Shown here: in pieces, positions 41,046-49,702 of the stretch
Numbering within the stretch: position 1 is the stretch's first letter
Layout of the letters: every line of letters begins with the position of its first letter
NCBI GenBank assembly: GCA_030533445.1
Contig: CM060064.1
Coordinates: forward strand, 38,471,787 to 38,535,786
DNA: 64,000 nucleotides
From: Cyprinodon diabolis
Taxonomy: Eukaryota > Chordata > Actinopteri > Cyprinodontiformes > Cyprinodontidae
Direction of reading: 5' to 3'
Program-made: the position numbers and the translations under genes
The notes under the pieces: generated by a model
The model's database searches: none
What the model was told of the DNA's origin: nothing
The model's input: the letters and a program-made list of their open reading frames with translations, nothing else

Positions 41046-42527
41046 TGTTGGGATCCTGAGGCTTTGCCCACCAGAGGGCGCCAAGGATCCTCTTCTGCTT
41101 TATGTTTTCTGTTAGGGACTGGGGTTACTGTAGGGATCTGGAGATCTACCATCAGTCTCCACCAGAGAGCGCTGTGGGTCTCCTGGGCTGGAGCCTCCAG
41201 CACACCTGAAGCACATCAGCCCATCAGGAGACCTTCCTACATAAGCAGCAGTCAGACCTTCCTTCGACGCCGGAGTGTTGACCAAGTTTGGTTAGCAAAC
41301 CTAAGCCTCTGTAAATCTAGTGAATTACAGTAGACTCTAGAGAGGAACTGGATTCTAACCTGCCTCTGTCTTATTTACTCACAGAAAGCCTGACTGAAGT
41401 CTGAAGCTCTGGATGAGCTTTGCCTGGAAACCTGCCTGCCTGCCCAATGAAGCCAAACCAGAAGATCTCAGTCTGGATTCCACCTTCAGCTCTCAGGGAA
41501 GAGCTAGGAAGCTAAACCTGAAGATCACAGTCTGAATTCCCCCTTCAGCTCTCAGTGAAGAGCTAGGAAACTAAACCCAAGTCTGAGACTCTCTAGCCAG
41601 AAGCTAGACGCTGCTGCTGCCGAGTTCTCTGCTACTTCCACAGTGTCTGGACAAAACCGGTTCCCCTCTCTCAAGGATCTGTCAGAACCTTTTCAAGGTA
41701 CAATCAGAATTCTACTCACTCGTCAATCCATCTAACTGCCTGGCTAAACAAACTCTCATCTCTTCAGATATCAGTGAAACCAGTCCCGGACCTGCACCAG
41801 AACCAGTCGTCCTTAACTCTGTGTGTTGTCCTTAAAGCTGAAGTCTGTAAGTTTTTAAAAATCACTTTTTTGTCATATTGGCTAAAACTGTCCCTATGCC
41901 CAGACAGCAGTACATGTGATATGTAACCTGTGAAAAAAACTGCTTCAATTGGTCCCGCATACTGCCTGTATTTCAATCTGAAAAGAATAATTCGGGACGA
42001 GTCAAAACAACCAATCACAGCCAGAGGAGCGTCTGATGGAGTGTCAATCACAGCTCACCCCCCCACCCCCCCCCACCCACCCACCGCTTAACCTGCCGCA
42101 GCACCCGGCTGCCGCAGTCAGGAGGACGGCGGAGCGACAGCTACCAGCGAAAGAGAAACTGCCCTTACTGCCCCTGCCGACAACTGCTAACACGGCAAAC
42201 TTCGGTATAACCAGCATCTTATATCTCGCTGCTTGGAGGTGAGTGTTATCGCTCTTACCGGTTCACACTTTGTGCCGCGTACGCTGCTTGGACGCTTCTG
42301 GTCGCATGCGGTAGCCGTGCAGGTGCTGTGAGAGGGGTGGGGCTTGGAGGTGGGGCATGAGTGAAGCAGAGAGGGTGGGGGAGTGGCGTGAAACCTGTTT
42401 TTCTTCAAATTTTCAGTCGAAGTCTGCTCTCTTCTCAATGTTACAGACTGCAGCTTTAATAAACATTGTTAAATTTTCCTCTGTCTCCAGTTTGGTGTTC
42501 TGTATGTGGGTTAAGCCTATCATGACA
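41046..42527 (+). repeat. 5' LTR (interrupted by a TTAA-type element)
   Basis: It begins TGTTGGGATCC and ends CATGACA, matching the 3' LTR at 48071-48878. It is longer because of a 620-bp insertion at 41836-42455 and a local duplication of about 58 bp near 41490-41560 (the AGCTAGGAA segment occurs twice). A TACATAAG box at 41238-41245 is shared with every copy and may be the core promoter. An AATAAA at 42458-42463 lies just after the insertion. Confidence 0.88.
41836..42455. mobile_element. TTAA-target nonautonomous element inside 5' LTR
   Basis: The insertion is bounded by TTAA at 41832-41835 and 42456-42459, while the 3' LTR has a single TTAA at the same point. Its ends AGCTGAAGTCTGTAA and TTACAGACTGCAGCT are inverted repeats with one mismatch. 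AG...CT ends with a TTAA duplication fit Kolobok better than piggyBac. The interior is GC-rich at about 42050-42240 and contains a good splice-donor-like GGAGGTGAGTG at about 42236. No transposase is present. Confidence 0.82.
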
Positions 42528-42698
42528 GAACACTCTGGCCATTAACAAAACCCAGCAGATCACCTCCGGAGGAAGCTTGAGGAACAAGAACCCCAAGTCC
42601 AAAGAACAGGCACAAACCCTCCGTGAGTAAAATCCCAGTTTTGAATTAAAGAGACCAAACCTTTCAAAAAAATCTACAGGCTTCGTGAGAATCACAAG
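42528..42698 (+). other. Retrotransposon leader before gag
   Basis: This is the untranslated leader between the 5' LTR and the gag ATG. It starts GAACACTCTGGCC, where a primer-binding site would be expected; a TGG occurs 9 bases in. The match to a particular tRNA is not clear, and self-priming, as reported for related sushi/Tf1-type elements, is possible. Confidence 0.5.
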
Positions 42699-43485
42699 AT
42701 GGCGCCAGTTCAACTTCCGGTTCCTGAGTCAACTCCGCCTCAAGGATCTGAGCCAGTTTCGTCACTTCCGGAATTCGGTCCATCACTTCCTGCACTCCGT
42801 CCCTCACTTCCTGAAAGGTATTCTGGCATTCCTAGCAGACTAAACGGATTCCTGATTCAATGTAAACTGTTTTTCGAACTCTCCCCTTCTAGTTTTCCTA
42901 ATGACAAGGAAAAAATAGCCCTTATTCAGTCACGATTATCAGGAAAAGCGCGCAAATGGGCAAAGACCAGTTTCTCTTCTGAATCCCGTGTTTCTTGTTC
43001 TTATGAAAGAATTATGTCTTGCTTTTTCTGAATCTGCCAAATCTCAGGGTCTGTCGAACCTTAAACAGGGTAATAAATCTGTAGAAGATTTTTCTGTCGA
43101 CTTCCGGGTCAGAGCCGCTTCTTCCGGTTGGACTGATTCAATGCTTAAAAACATTTACTACCACGCCTTAAATGACGACGTTAGGAACGAGCTGGCTAAG
43201 ATCAAGGAACCAGAAACCTTGGATGAGCTCATTTGTTTAGCAGACCACCTAGATTACAAGATACGAACCAGAGTAAAGCCCAGTCCAGCTCAGTCCAGCC
43301 CAGTACAGCTCTGTACAGCCCTGTTTAGTCCATATCTGCACAGTTCAGTCCAGTTCAGCCACCACTTACTTGATCACCAGTTAGCACCATCGATTAGAAA
43401 ACTTAAAATCAAACCACAAGTCAATACCCAAACAGTCAGAGCCCGTGTAGTCCTAGAGTCAGATCTCTGGAACTTCTATTACGGG
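42699..43485 (+). pseudogene. Gag capsid-like gene of LTR element, frameshifted
   Basis: The frame opens at ATG 42699 and reads a proline-rich leader of about 45 residues. A capsid-type segment follows, with FLIQCKLFFELSPSSFP and a KIALIQSRLSGKARKWA motif, the hallmark of Ty3/gypsy (sushi-like) Gag. A +1 frame change near 43000-43015 ends the first frame at 43031. The second frame carries on with a QGLSNLKQGNKSVEDF-type segment and the ALNDDVRNELAK region typical of the capsid C-terminal half. A hAT element interrupts it at 43486. Removing that insertion and its duplicated 8 bp puts the second frame in register with the repeat ORF downstream. No CCHC zinc knuckle is visible. The product would be a virus-like particle protein, here broken. 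Confidence 0.8.
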
Positions 43486-44681
43486 CAGTGATGGGACTAA
43501 CGGCGTTGAAAGTAACAGCGTTACTAACGCCGTTACCTTGTTTTAGTAACGAGTAATCTAACTAATTACTTTGACTGTAACTATAACGCAGTTACCATTG
43601 CAGACACCCCGTTACTGCGCGTTACTCAGGTCGCACAATGAACCTTTTTTCATGATAGGACTCGTGCGCAGCTGCGTGAAGCTGACACCACACCCACGTC
43701 AAAAAACTCTGGAAATAGACTGAATGGTTAGTGCAACGTTAGTGCAGATTTGTGCAGAAAAAAATATTGTTTGTGCTGCTTTTGTTTAAGAGATATTAAA
43801 GATGTTTTTTTAGGTCATCCAGAGGTGCGCGCCTTGTCATGAGAGAGGGGAGGATGAGAATGACTGATGTATAGTGAGATTCCGTCTGTCAGTGGGTAGG
43901 TGGGTGTTTCCGCTGGCGGGTGTTAACGTACAGCACACACAGAGAGATGGAGAGTGAGGAGGATCCAGCAGCACAACAGCGTTTTCCTGATGGAAATACC
44001 GGTGTTACGTCGAGCTGCGTTTCCCCACCACACGGTTTCCTCTGCATCTCCGCACAGCGCAGGCGAACTATGGAGAGCGTGAACAATCAAATGATAGCCT
44101 ATATGGAGAAAGGGAGAAATCTGGATGGATGGATGGATGGATGGATACTCTGCCTTTTCAACCTACTGTATTTTTTTATTTTAAACATTATTTGATGGCC
44201 TTTGTGGCAGGGATGGAGATCCATATTTTATGTCACACAGAGTATACATCTAGATAGATAGATGGATAGATAGATGTTGTAGTATCTATAACAACCCAAA
44301 CACACAGGATTTCAGAATTAGACATCCCCAGTTATTAATTTCATATACTCACCAGATCTGAATGCCCTGTTAAAAAACTTCACATCGCGTTCCCCCCTGA
44401 TGTAATTTACATTGAGTTACAAGAAATGCAAAACTCTCTGCAGGTTCTTGTCTTTGTCATCCGCTCTATTCAGCTGGCTTTGGAAACACACGGCGAGAAG
44501 GTGGGGGCTGGGTGGTGAGGTTTGCAGGGGCGAGAAACGCAAAAGTAACGCAATAGTTACTTTTACTAGTAACTAGTTACTTTTATTGTGGAGTAACTCA
44601 TTTAGTAACTCAGTTACTTTTTGGGAGAAGTAACTAGTAACTATAACTAATTACTTTTTCAAAGTAACGTGCCCAACACTG
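43486..44681. mobile_element. hAT-type nonautonomous element inside gag
   Basis: This 1196-bp element begins CAGTGATGGGACTAACG and ends CGTGCCCAACACTG. The termini are imperfect inverted repeats. Both sides carry the exact 8-bp duplication ATTACGGG (43478-43485 and 44682-44689). The subterminal regions are dense in AGTAAC/GTTACT motifs, typical of transposase-binding repeats of hAT elements. The interior has a plus frame (43920-44195) starting near ATGGAGAGTGAGG, but no ribonuclease-H core, so it is nonautonomous. A GGAT run lies at about 44121-44146. Confidence 0.88.
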
Positions 44682-44879
44682 ATTACGGGGATAGAGATGA
44701 TCTGTTACCCTTCTTGTCACCTCATCATAAACCATCTAGCCCATTTCCTAAGTCTGTTAGCTTTTCAGCTAAACCAGCACCTGAACCCACTTGCAGACCA
44801 GTTAGCCTTTTTCCACAGTGAGTCTCTGAACCTGTTAGCCCAGCTCCTAACGAACCCCGACGTAAGAGACAGTGGTGCC

Positions 44880-45175
44880 GTAAGCCAGCTCTGAGCCGTC
44901 TAGAGACCCCTGAACCAGCTCTGAGCCGTCTAGAGACCCCTAAGCCGGTTCTGAGCCGTCTTGAGTCAGTTCTGTGCCACTTCGAAACTCCTGAGTCAGC
45001 TCCATGCCATTTTGAAACCCCTGAGTCAGCTCCGTGCCATTTTGAAACGCCTGAGTCAGCTCCGTGCCATTTTGAAACCCCTGAGTCAGCTCCGTGCCAT
45101 TTTGAAACCCTTGAGTCAGCTCCGTGCCGTCTAGAGACCCCTGAGTTAGCTCTGTGCCGTCCAGAGACCCCTGAG
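44880..45175 (+). repeat. 30-bp tandem repeat
   Basis: The unit contains GAGTCAGCTCCGTGCCATTT and a following GAAACCCCT. The central copies are near identical and the outer ones diverged, with CGTCTAGAGACC variants. Confidence 0.9.
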
Positions 45176-45310
45176 CAGAATTTTAAGGAGGTATGTGAAT
45201 TCACGCCTCCTAGGACCTTTCTGCAGGCGCTTCTGAACGCCAAGAGTCTTCTGCGAGCATCGCCAGCCTCTTCAGAGACCGAACCTTTGCCGCCACGGGC
45301 GGTTTCGCCC

Positions 45311-45838
45311 TTGCTGGAGTTGGAGCCACAGTCGGTGGTCTCCTCTGTTCCTGATGTGGAGCCACAGTCGGTGGTCTCCTCTGTTCCTGATGTGGAGCCA
45401 CAGTCGGTGGTCTTCTCTGTTACTGACCCAGAGCCGCAATCGGCGGGCTCCTCTGTTCCTGACCCGGAGCCGCAATCGGCGGGCTCCTCTGTTCCTGATC
45501 TGGAGCCACAATCGGCGGCCACCACAGAGCCTGTTCCCGAGCCGCAGTCGGCGGCCAACACAGAGCCTGTTCCCGAGCCGCAGTTGGCGGCCACCACAGA
45601 GCCTGTTCCCGAGCCGCAGTCGGCGGCCACCACAGAGCCTGTTCCTGAACTGCAGTCGGCGGCCACCACAGAGCCTGTTCCCGAGCCGCAGTCGGCGGCC
45701 ACCACAGAGCCTGTTCCTGAGCCGCAGTCGTCGGCCACCACAGAGCCTGTTCCTGAGCCGCAGTCGGCGGTCTCCTCAGAGCCTGTTCCTGAGCCGCAGT
45801 CGGTGATCATCTCAGAGCCTGTTCCAGAGCCGCTGAAG
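45311..45838 (+). repeat. 36-bp tandem repeat (12-residue unit)
   Basis: About fifteen copies with the core GAGCCGCAGTCGGCGGCC. The period is a multiple of three, so the reading frame is kept throughout. Left-hand copies have a GTGGAGCCACAGTCGGTGG variant. Confidence 0.92.
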
Positions 45839-45889
45839 AGGGGACGGGGTACCCCTTGGGGCTACCTACTGAAATTGGGGCGTCATCCT

Positions 45890-46180
45890 CCTAAAAAGCT
45901 GCTTCGCCTCCGGCCCCGCGGCCAACCTCCAGAGCGTCAGCATCGCCTCCGGTCCCGCGGCCGGCCTCCAGAACCTCTGCCACTTCTTTGGCCCCTCAGC
46001 CGGCCACCTAAGACTCTGCTCCGCTGCCGGCCCCTCGGTCGGCCACCTGAACCTCTGCCTCGCCGCCGACCCCACGGTCGGACAACCTGAACCTCTGCCT
46101 CGCCGCCGACCCCACGGTCGGCCACCTGAGACTCTGCCTCGTTGCCGGTCCCACGGCCGGCCTCCTGAGACTCTACATTA
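45890..46180 (+). repeat. 39-bp imperfect tandem repeat (Arg/Pro-rich)
   Basis: Units share CCGACCCCACGGTCGGCC-like cores. One unit is 40 bp (GGTCGGACAACC in place of GGTCGGCCACC), which breaks the frame at about 46080. Confidence 0.75.
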
Positions 46181-46326
46181 TAAACTTTCAGAAACTTTTG
46201 TTATTTTCATCCACCTTAAATGGATCGTTCTTTGTTCTGGATTCTGTTTTTGTTTTTTGCCCTCCTGGCCTGTTTCCCCCTCCGCCCACCCTGGGTGGGT
46301 TGTTTTTTTTTGTTTTTTGGACTCTA

Positions 46327-46528
46327 CAGGTGCTGGTCATAAAATTAGAATATCATGAAAAAGTAGATTGATTTCAGTAATTCCATTTAAAAAGTGAAAC
46401 TTGTATATTATATTCATACATTACATACAAACTCATATATTTCAGATGTTTATTTTGTTTAATTTTGATGATTACAAATGACAACAAATGAAAATCTCAA
46501 ATTCATCATATCAGAAAATTAGAATATT
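46327..46528 (+). repeat. Left terminal inverted repeat of Tc1 element
   Basis: It starts CAGGTGCTGGTCATAAAATT and ends AAAATTAGAATATT. It holds the outer direct repeat at 46341-46364; the inner one (46515-46538) straddles its right edge. Confidence 0.95.
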
Positions 46529-46609
46529 GTGAAAAGGTTCAAAATTGATGGCCCCTGGTGCCACACTCTAATCAGCTAATTAACTCAAACCACCTGCAAA
46601 AGCCTTTAA

Positions 46610-47650
46610 ATGGTCTTTCAGTCTAGTTCTATAGGCTACACAATCACAGGGAAGACTGCTGACTTGACAGTTGTCCAAAAGACGACCATCGACACCTTGC
46701 ACAAGGAGGGCAAGACACAAAAGGTCATCGCTAAAGAGGCTGGCTGTTCACAGAGCTCAGTGTCCAAGCACATTAATAGAGAGGCGAAGGGAAGGAAAAG
46801 ATGTGGTCGAAAAAAGTGTACAAGCAAGAGAGATAACCGCACCCTGGAGAGGATTGTGAAACAAAACCCATTCAAAAATGTGGGGGAGATTCACAAAGAG
46901 TGGACTGCAGCTGGAGTGAGTGCTTCAAGAACCACCACACACAGACGTATGAAAGACATGGGTTTCTGCTGTCGCATTCCTTGTGTCAAGCCACTCTTGA
47001 ACCACAGACAGCGTCAGAAGCGTCTTGCCTGGGCTAAAGAGAAACAGGACTGGACTGCTGGTGAGTGGTCCAAAGTCATGTTCTCTGATGAAAGTAAATT
47101 TTGCATTTCCTTTGGAAATCAAGGTCCCAGAGTCTGGAGGAAAAGAAGAGAGGCACTTCATCCACGTTGCTTGAAGTCCAGTGTAAAGTTTCCACAGTCA
47201 GTGATGGTTTGGGGTGCCATGTCATCTGCTGGTGTTGGTCCATTGTGTTTTCTGAGGTCCAGGGTCAACGCAGCCACATACCAGGAAGTTTTAGAGCACT
47301 TCATGCTTCCTGCAGCTGACCAACTTTTTGGAGATGCAGATTTCATTTTCCAACAGGACTTGGCACCTGCACACAGTGCCAAAGCTACCAGTACCTGGTT
47401 GAAGGACCATGGTATCCCTGTTCTTAATTGGCCAGCAAACTCTCCTGACCTTAACCCCATAGAAAATCTATGGGGTATTGTGAAGAAGAAGATGCAATAC
47501 ACCAGACCCAACAATTCAGAAGAGCTAAAAGCCACTATTAGAGCAACCTGGGCTATCATAACACCTGAGCAGTGCCACAGACTGATCGACTCCATGCCAC
47601 GCCGCATTGCTGCAGTAATACAGGCCAAAGGAGGCCCAACTAAATACTGA
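46610..47650 (+). CDS. Tc1-like DD34E transposase, intact
   Basis: The 346-residue protein cuts and pastes its own transposon and would act in the nucleus on the element's inverted repeats. Residues about 20-60 form the first helix-turn-helix (KEGKTQKVIAKEAGCSQSSV). Basic GRKRCGRKK at 61-69 is a GRPR-like AT-hook and probable nuclear signal. A second DNA-binding domain spans about 75-125. The catalytic core has D160 (FSDESKF), D250 (FQQDLAPAH) and E285 (NPIENLW), with exactly 34 residues between the last two, the Tc1 signature. The length fits the family (about 340). The ATG at 46610 is chosen because the frame begins there and the helix-turn-helix follows at normal distance. No stop or frameshift is seen. 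The gene has no introns and lies between the 202-bp inverted repeats, so the copy looks potentially active. Confidence 0.93.
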   Translation: MVFQSSSIGYTITGKTADLTVVQKTTIDTLHKEGKTQKVIAKEAGCSQSSVSKHINREAKGRKRCGRKKCTSKRDNRTLERIVKQNPFKNVGEIHKEWTAAGVSASRTTTHRRMKDMGFCCRIPCVKPLLNHRQRQKRLAWAKEKQDWTAGEWSKVMFSDESKFCISFGNQGPRVWRKRREALHPRCLKSSVKFPQSVMVWGAMSSAGVGPLCFLRSRVNAATYQEVLEHFMLPAADQLFGDADFIFQQDLAPAHSAKATSTWLKDHGIPVLNWPANSPDLNPIENLWGIVKKKMQYTRPNNSEELKATIRATWAIITPEQCHRLIDSMPRRIAAVIQAKGGPTKY

Positions 47651-47736
47651 GTGCTGTACATGCTCATACTTTTCATGTTCATACTTTTCAGTTGGCCAAC
47701 ATTTCTATAAATCCTTTGTTTTTATTGGTCTTCAGT

Positions 47737-47938
47737 AATATTCTAATTTTCTGATATGATGAATTTGAGATTTTCATTTGTTGTCATTTGTAATCATCAA
47801 AATTAAACAAAATAAACATCTGAAATATATGAGTTTGTATGTAATGTATGAATATAATATACAAGTTTTACTTTTTAAATGGAATTACTGAAATCAATCT
47901 ACTTTTTCATGATATTCTAATTTTATGACCAGCACCTG
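47737..47938 (-). repeat. Right terminal inverted repeat of Tc1 element
   Basis: It is the reverse complement of 46327-46528 with only a few differences, for example a T for C change in the AGTTTTACTTTTTAAATGG stretch. It ends GACCAGCACCTG next to TA. Confidence 0.95.
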
Positions 47939-48056
47939 TATTTTTGTTGTTTCTGGCCCTCCTTGCCCTAGTGCCCCCTCCGCCCGCCCTGGATGGGTTG
48001 TTTTTTGTTTGCTCCTTTTTTCATGGACTGTTCTGAGGGCGTCTGGAATCCGCCCT

Positions 48057-48068
48057 TGAGGGGGGGGC
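48057..48068 (+). other. Polypurine tract of LTR element
   Basis: A GAGGGGGGGG run lies immediately before the 3' LTR (TGTTGGG at 48071), the position expected for the plus-strand primer. Confidence 0.8.
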
Positions 48069-48070
48069 TC

Positions 48071-48878
48071 TGTTGGGATCCTGAGGTTTTGCCCACCAGA
48101 GGGCGCCGAGGATCCTCTTCTGTTTTCTGTTTTCTGTTAGGGACTGGGGTTACTGTTGGGATCTGGAGATCTACCATCTGTCTCCAGCAGAGAGCGCTGT
48201 GGGTCTCCTGGGCTGGAGCCTCCAGCACACCTGAAGCTCATCAGCCCATCAGGAGACCTTCCTACATAAGCAGCAGTCAGACCTTCCTTCGACGCCGGAG
48301 TGTTGACCAAGTTTGGTTAGCAAACCTAAGCCTCTGTAAATCTAGTGAATCACAGTAGACTCTAGAGAGGAACTGGATTCTAACCTGCCTCTGTCTTATT
48401 TACTCACAGAAAGCCTGACTGAAATCTGAAGCTCTGGATGAGCTTTGCCTGGAAACCTGCCTGCCTGCCCAAGGAAGCCAAACTAGAAGATCTCAGTCTG
48501 GATTCCACCTTCAGCTCTCAGTGAAGAGCTAGGAAACTAAACCCAAGTCTGAGACTCTTTAGCCAGAAGCTAGACGCTGCTGCTGCCGAGTTCTCTGCTA
48601 CTTCCACAGTCTCTGGACCCAACCGGTTCCCCTCTCTCAAGGATCTGTCAGAACCTTTTCAAGGTAAAATCAGAATTCTACTCACTCATCAATCCATCTA
48701 ACTGCCTGGCTAACCAAACTCTCATCTCTTCAGATATCAGTGAAACCAGTCCCGGACCTGCACCAGAACCAGTCCTCCTTAACTCTGTGTGTTGTCCTTA
48801 ATAAACATTGTTAAATTTTCCTCTGTCTCCAGTTTGGTGTTCTGCATGTGGTTTAAGTCTCTTAAGCCTATCATGACA
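48071..48878 (+). repeat. 3' LTR
   Basis: An 808-bp LTR, TGTTGGGATCC to CATGACA. It is an uninterrupted copy and serves as the reference for the insertions in the 5' LTR. It contains TACATAAG at 48263-48270, a possible core promoter, and AATAAA at 48800-48805, a possible poly(A) signal. The 5' about 105 bp (with CCCACCAGAGGGCGCC) is absent from the solo LTRs at 20331 and 30835. Confidence 0.9.
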
Positions 48879-48894
48879 ATGTGTGGGATCTTTG

Positions 48895-49275
48895 TTCAAA
48901 CTAGAAAAGCCCAGGGGCACACTTTCCACAACACGCAATTTTGGTCCTCCTCCTTGATTACTGTCATTCGTGGAAGGGAGCTAATATTAGCCTTTCGTGT
49001 TTTCATCAAGGCCCTCTTTATTCCACCAAAAGGGGTGATTCCAACAATCAGGGAATCACCTTTTGGCTGTTTGTAGATGTTGCTGCTTGTGTAACCCTTT
49101 ACTTATTATGTAAGAACCAGAAAACATAGTTAATGAACCATGGCAAACTGCTAATGTTGCAGTATCTCTACATGAACATGCACACACACAGGTCAAATTC
49201 TTCTGCGTACCCTTGTAAAGAAAAAAGGGGTATGAAAAGGGGTCAGAATGAGCTTTATGTATTTTCCTAAAAAAT
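48895..49275 (+). mobile_element. Dispersed repeat, copy B (partner at 29.6 kb)
   Basis: It matches 29640-30035 block by block (GGCACACTTTCCACAA, CCTCCTCCTTGATTA, GCAAACTGCTAATGTT). The LTR element inserted right beside or within its left edge, so the true left end may lie across the insertion. Confidence 0.6.
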
Positions 49276-49381
49276 GATTAAAGATAAATTCAGACAATTT
49301 TTGAAGGAATGTACAATCAAATTGTTTATGACTCCTTTAAGAAATTTTAATTATTCAAGTCACTTCCGTAATATACCCCTA

Positions 49382-49702
49382 CAGTAGTAGCCATTCAAAA
49401 TTTCCCCACTTTCCTCGATGGGTCCTTGGCTGGTCCCCTACAATTCCTTTTTAAACATCCATCTTTGTACTAAAATATTCTTTCTGTCATGATTTGTGGG
49501 CATTAAGATTTAAAGAGAGGAATAATCTCCCTGTAATTCAGTGGGTAGAGGTAGAGTAAAAACATATGCACGCCCCCAGGAGAAGAAGGGGGTCACTTCA
49601 GTTGCTGGAAGTTGGAGGGGATTCTGCAGGGAGTTGCAGGGAAGTTGGCTGCCATTCGGCTGGCGTTTTACAAAGAAGGGCCATTTTAAATGGCTACCAC
49701 TG
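49382..49702. mobile_element. Mariner-type MITE, copy 2
   Basis: A 321-bp element begins CAGTAGTAGCCATTC and ends GGCTACCACTG, with TA on both sides. The ends and the CCACTTTCC-type subterminal arm match copy 1 at 18714-19011, while the middle differs. There is no transposase. Confidence 0.68.

Larger units (their letters stand above)
44690..46090 (+). pseudogene. Tandem-repeat C-terminal region of the gag-like ORF
   Basis: This frame continues the second gag frame once the hAT insertion is removed. One TGA at 44819-44821 interrupts it; from 44822 it is open to a stop at 46088-46090. It has three repeat zones. The first is a 30-bp unit (about 44880-45175) coding a ten-residue ESAPCHFETP motif, about ten copies. 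The second is a 36-bp unit (about 45311-45838) coding a twelve-residue SAATTEPVPEPQ motif, about fifteen copies. The third is a roughly 39-bp unit (from about 45890) coding Arg/Pro-rich RPxGRPPEPL-type repeats. A one-base insertion at about 46080 in the last zone produces the stop. No enzyme domain is seen. The open 361-residue frame on the opposite strand (44725-45810) is a shadow of the repeats. Confidence 0.65.
46327..47938 (+). mobile_element. Full-length Tc1-like transposon
   Basis: This 1612-bp element is flanked by the TA duplication (46325-46326 and 47939-47940). Its inverted repeats at 46327-46528 and 47737-47938 are each 202 bp and differ by very few bases. The direct repeat AAAATTAGAATAT occurs at the outer (46341) and inner (46515) part of the left inverted repeat, and its complement similarly on the right. 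This is the IR/DR arrangement used by Sleeping Beauty-type transposases. It carries one intact transposase gene. It sits in the 3' part of the LTR element and splits a TTTTTGTTTTTTG-type stretch there. Confidence 0.95.
41046..48878 (+). mobile_element. Gag-only Ty3/gypsy-like LTR retrotransposon, nested
   Basis: The whole element is bounded by the duplication ATGTG at 41041-41045 and 48879-48883. LTRs lie at 41046-42527 and 48071-48878, and a G-rich polypurine tract ends just before the 3' LTR. Between them are a damaged gag, a long tandem-repeat coding region and no reverse transcriptase, integrase or protease that I can find. Three later insertions (41836-42455, 43486-44681, 46327-47938) account for about 3.4 kb. 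Without them it would be about 4.4 kb, too short for a normal gag-pol element. It is therefore probably a non-autonomous family mobilised by a relative. Two solo LTRs in the window belong to the same group. Confidence 0.85.

Noticed and set aside
44725..45810. 361-residue minus-strand ORF with Gly/Ser-rich repeats
   Set aside because: It is the complement of the in-frame tandem repeats of the gag-like ORF. The plus strand joins gag in frame, so the minus frame is a shadow.
47158..47682. 174-residue minus-strand ORF
   Set aside because: It is antisense to the intact Tc1 transposase and has no domain.
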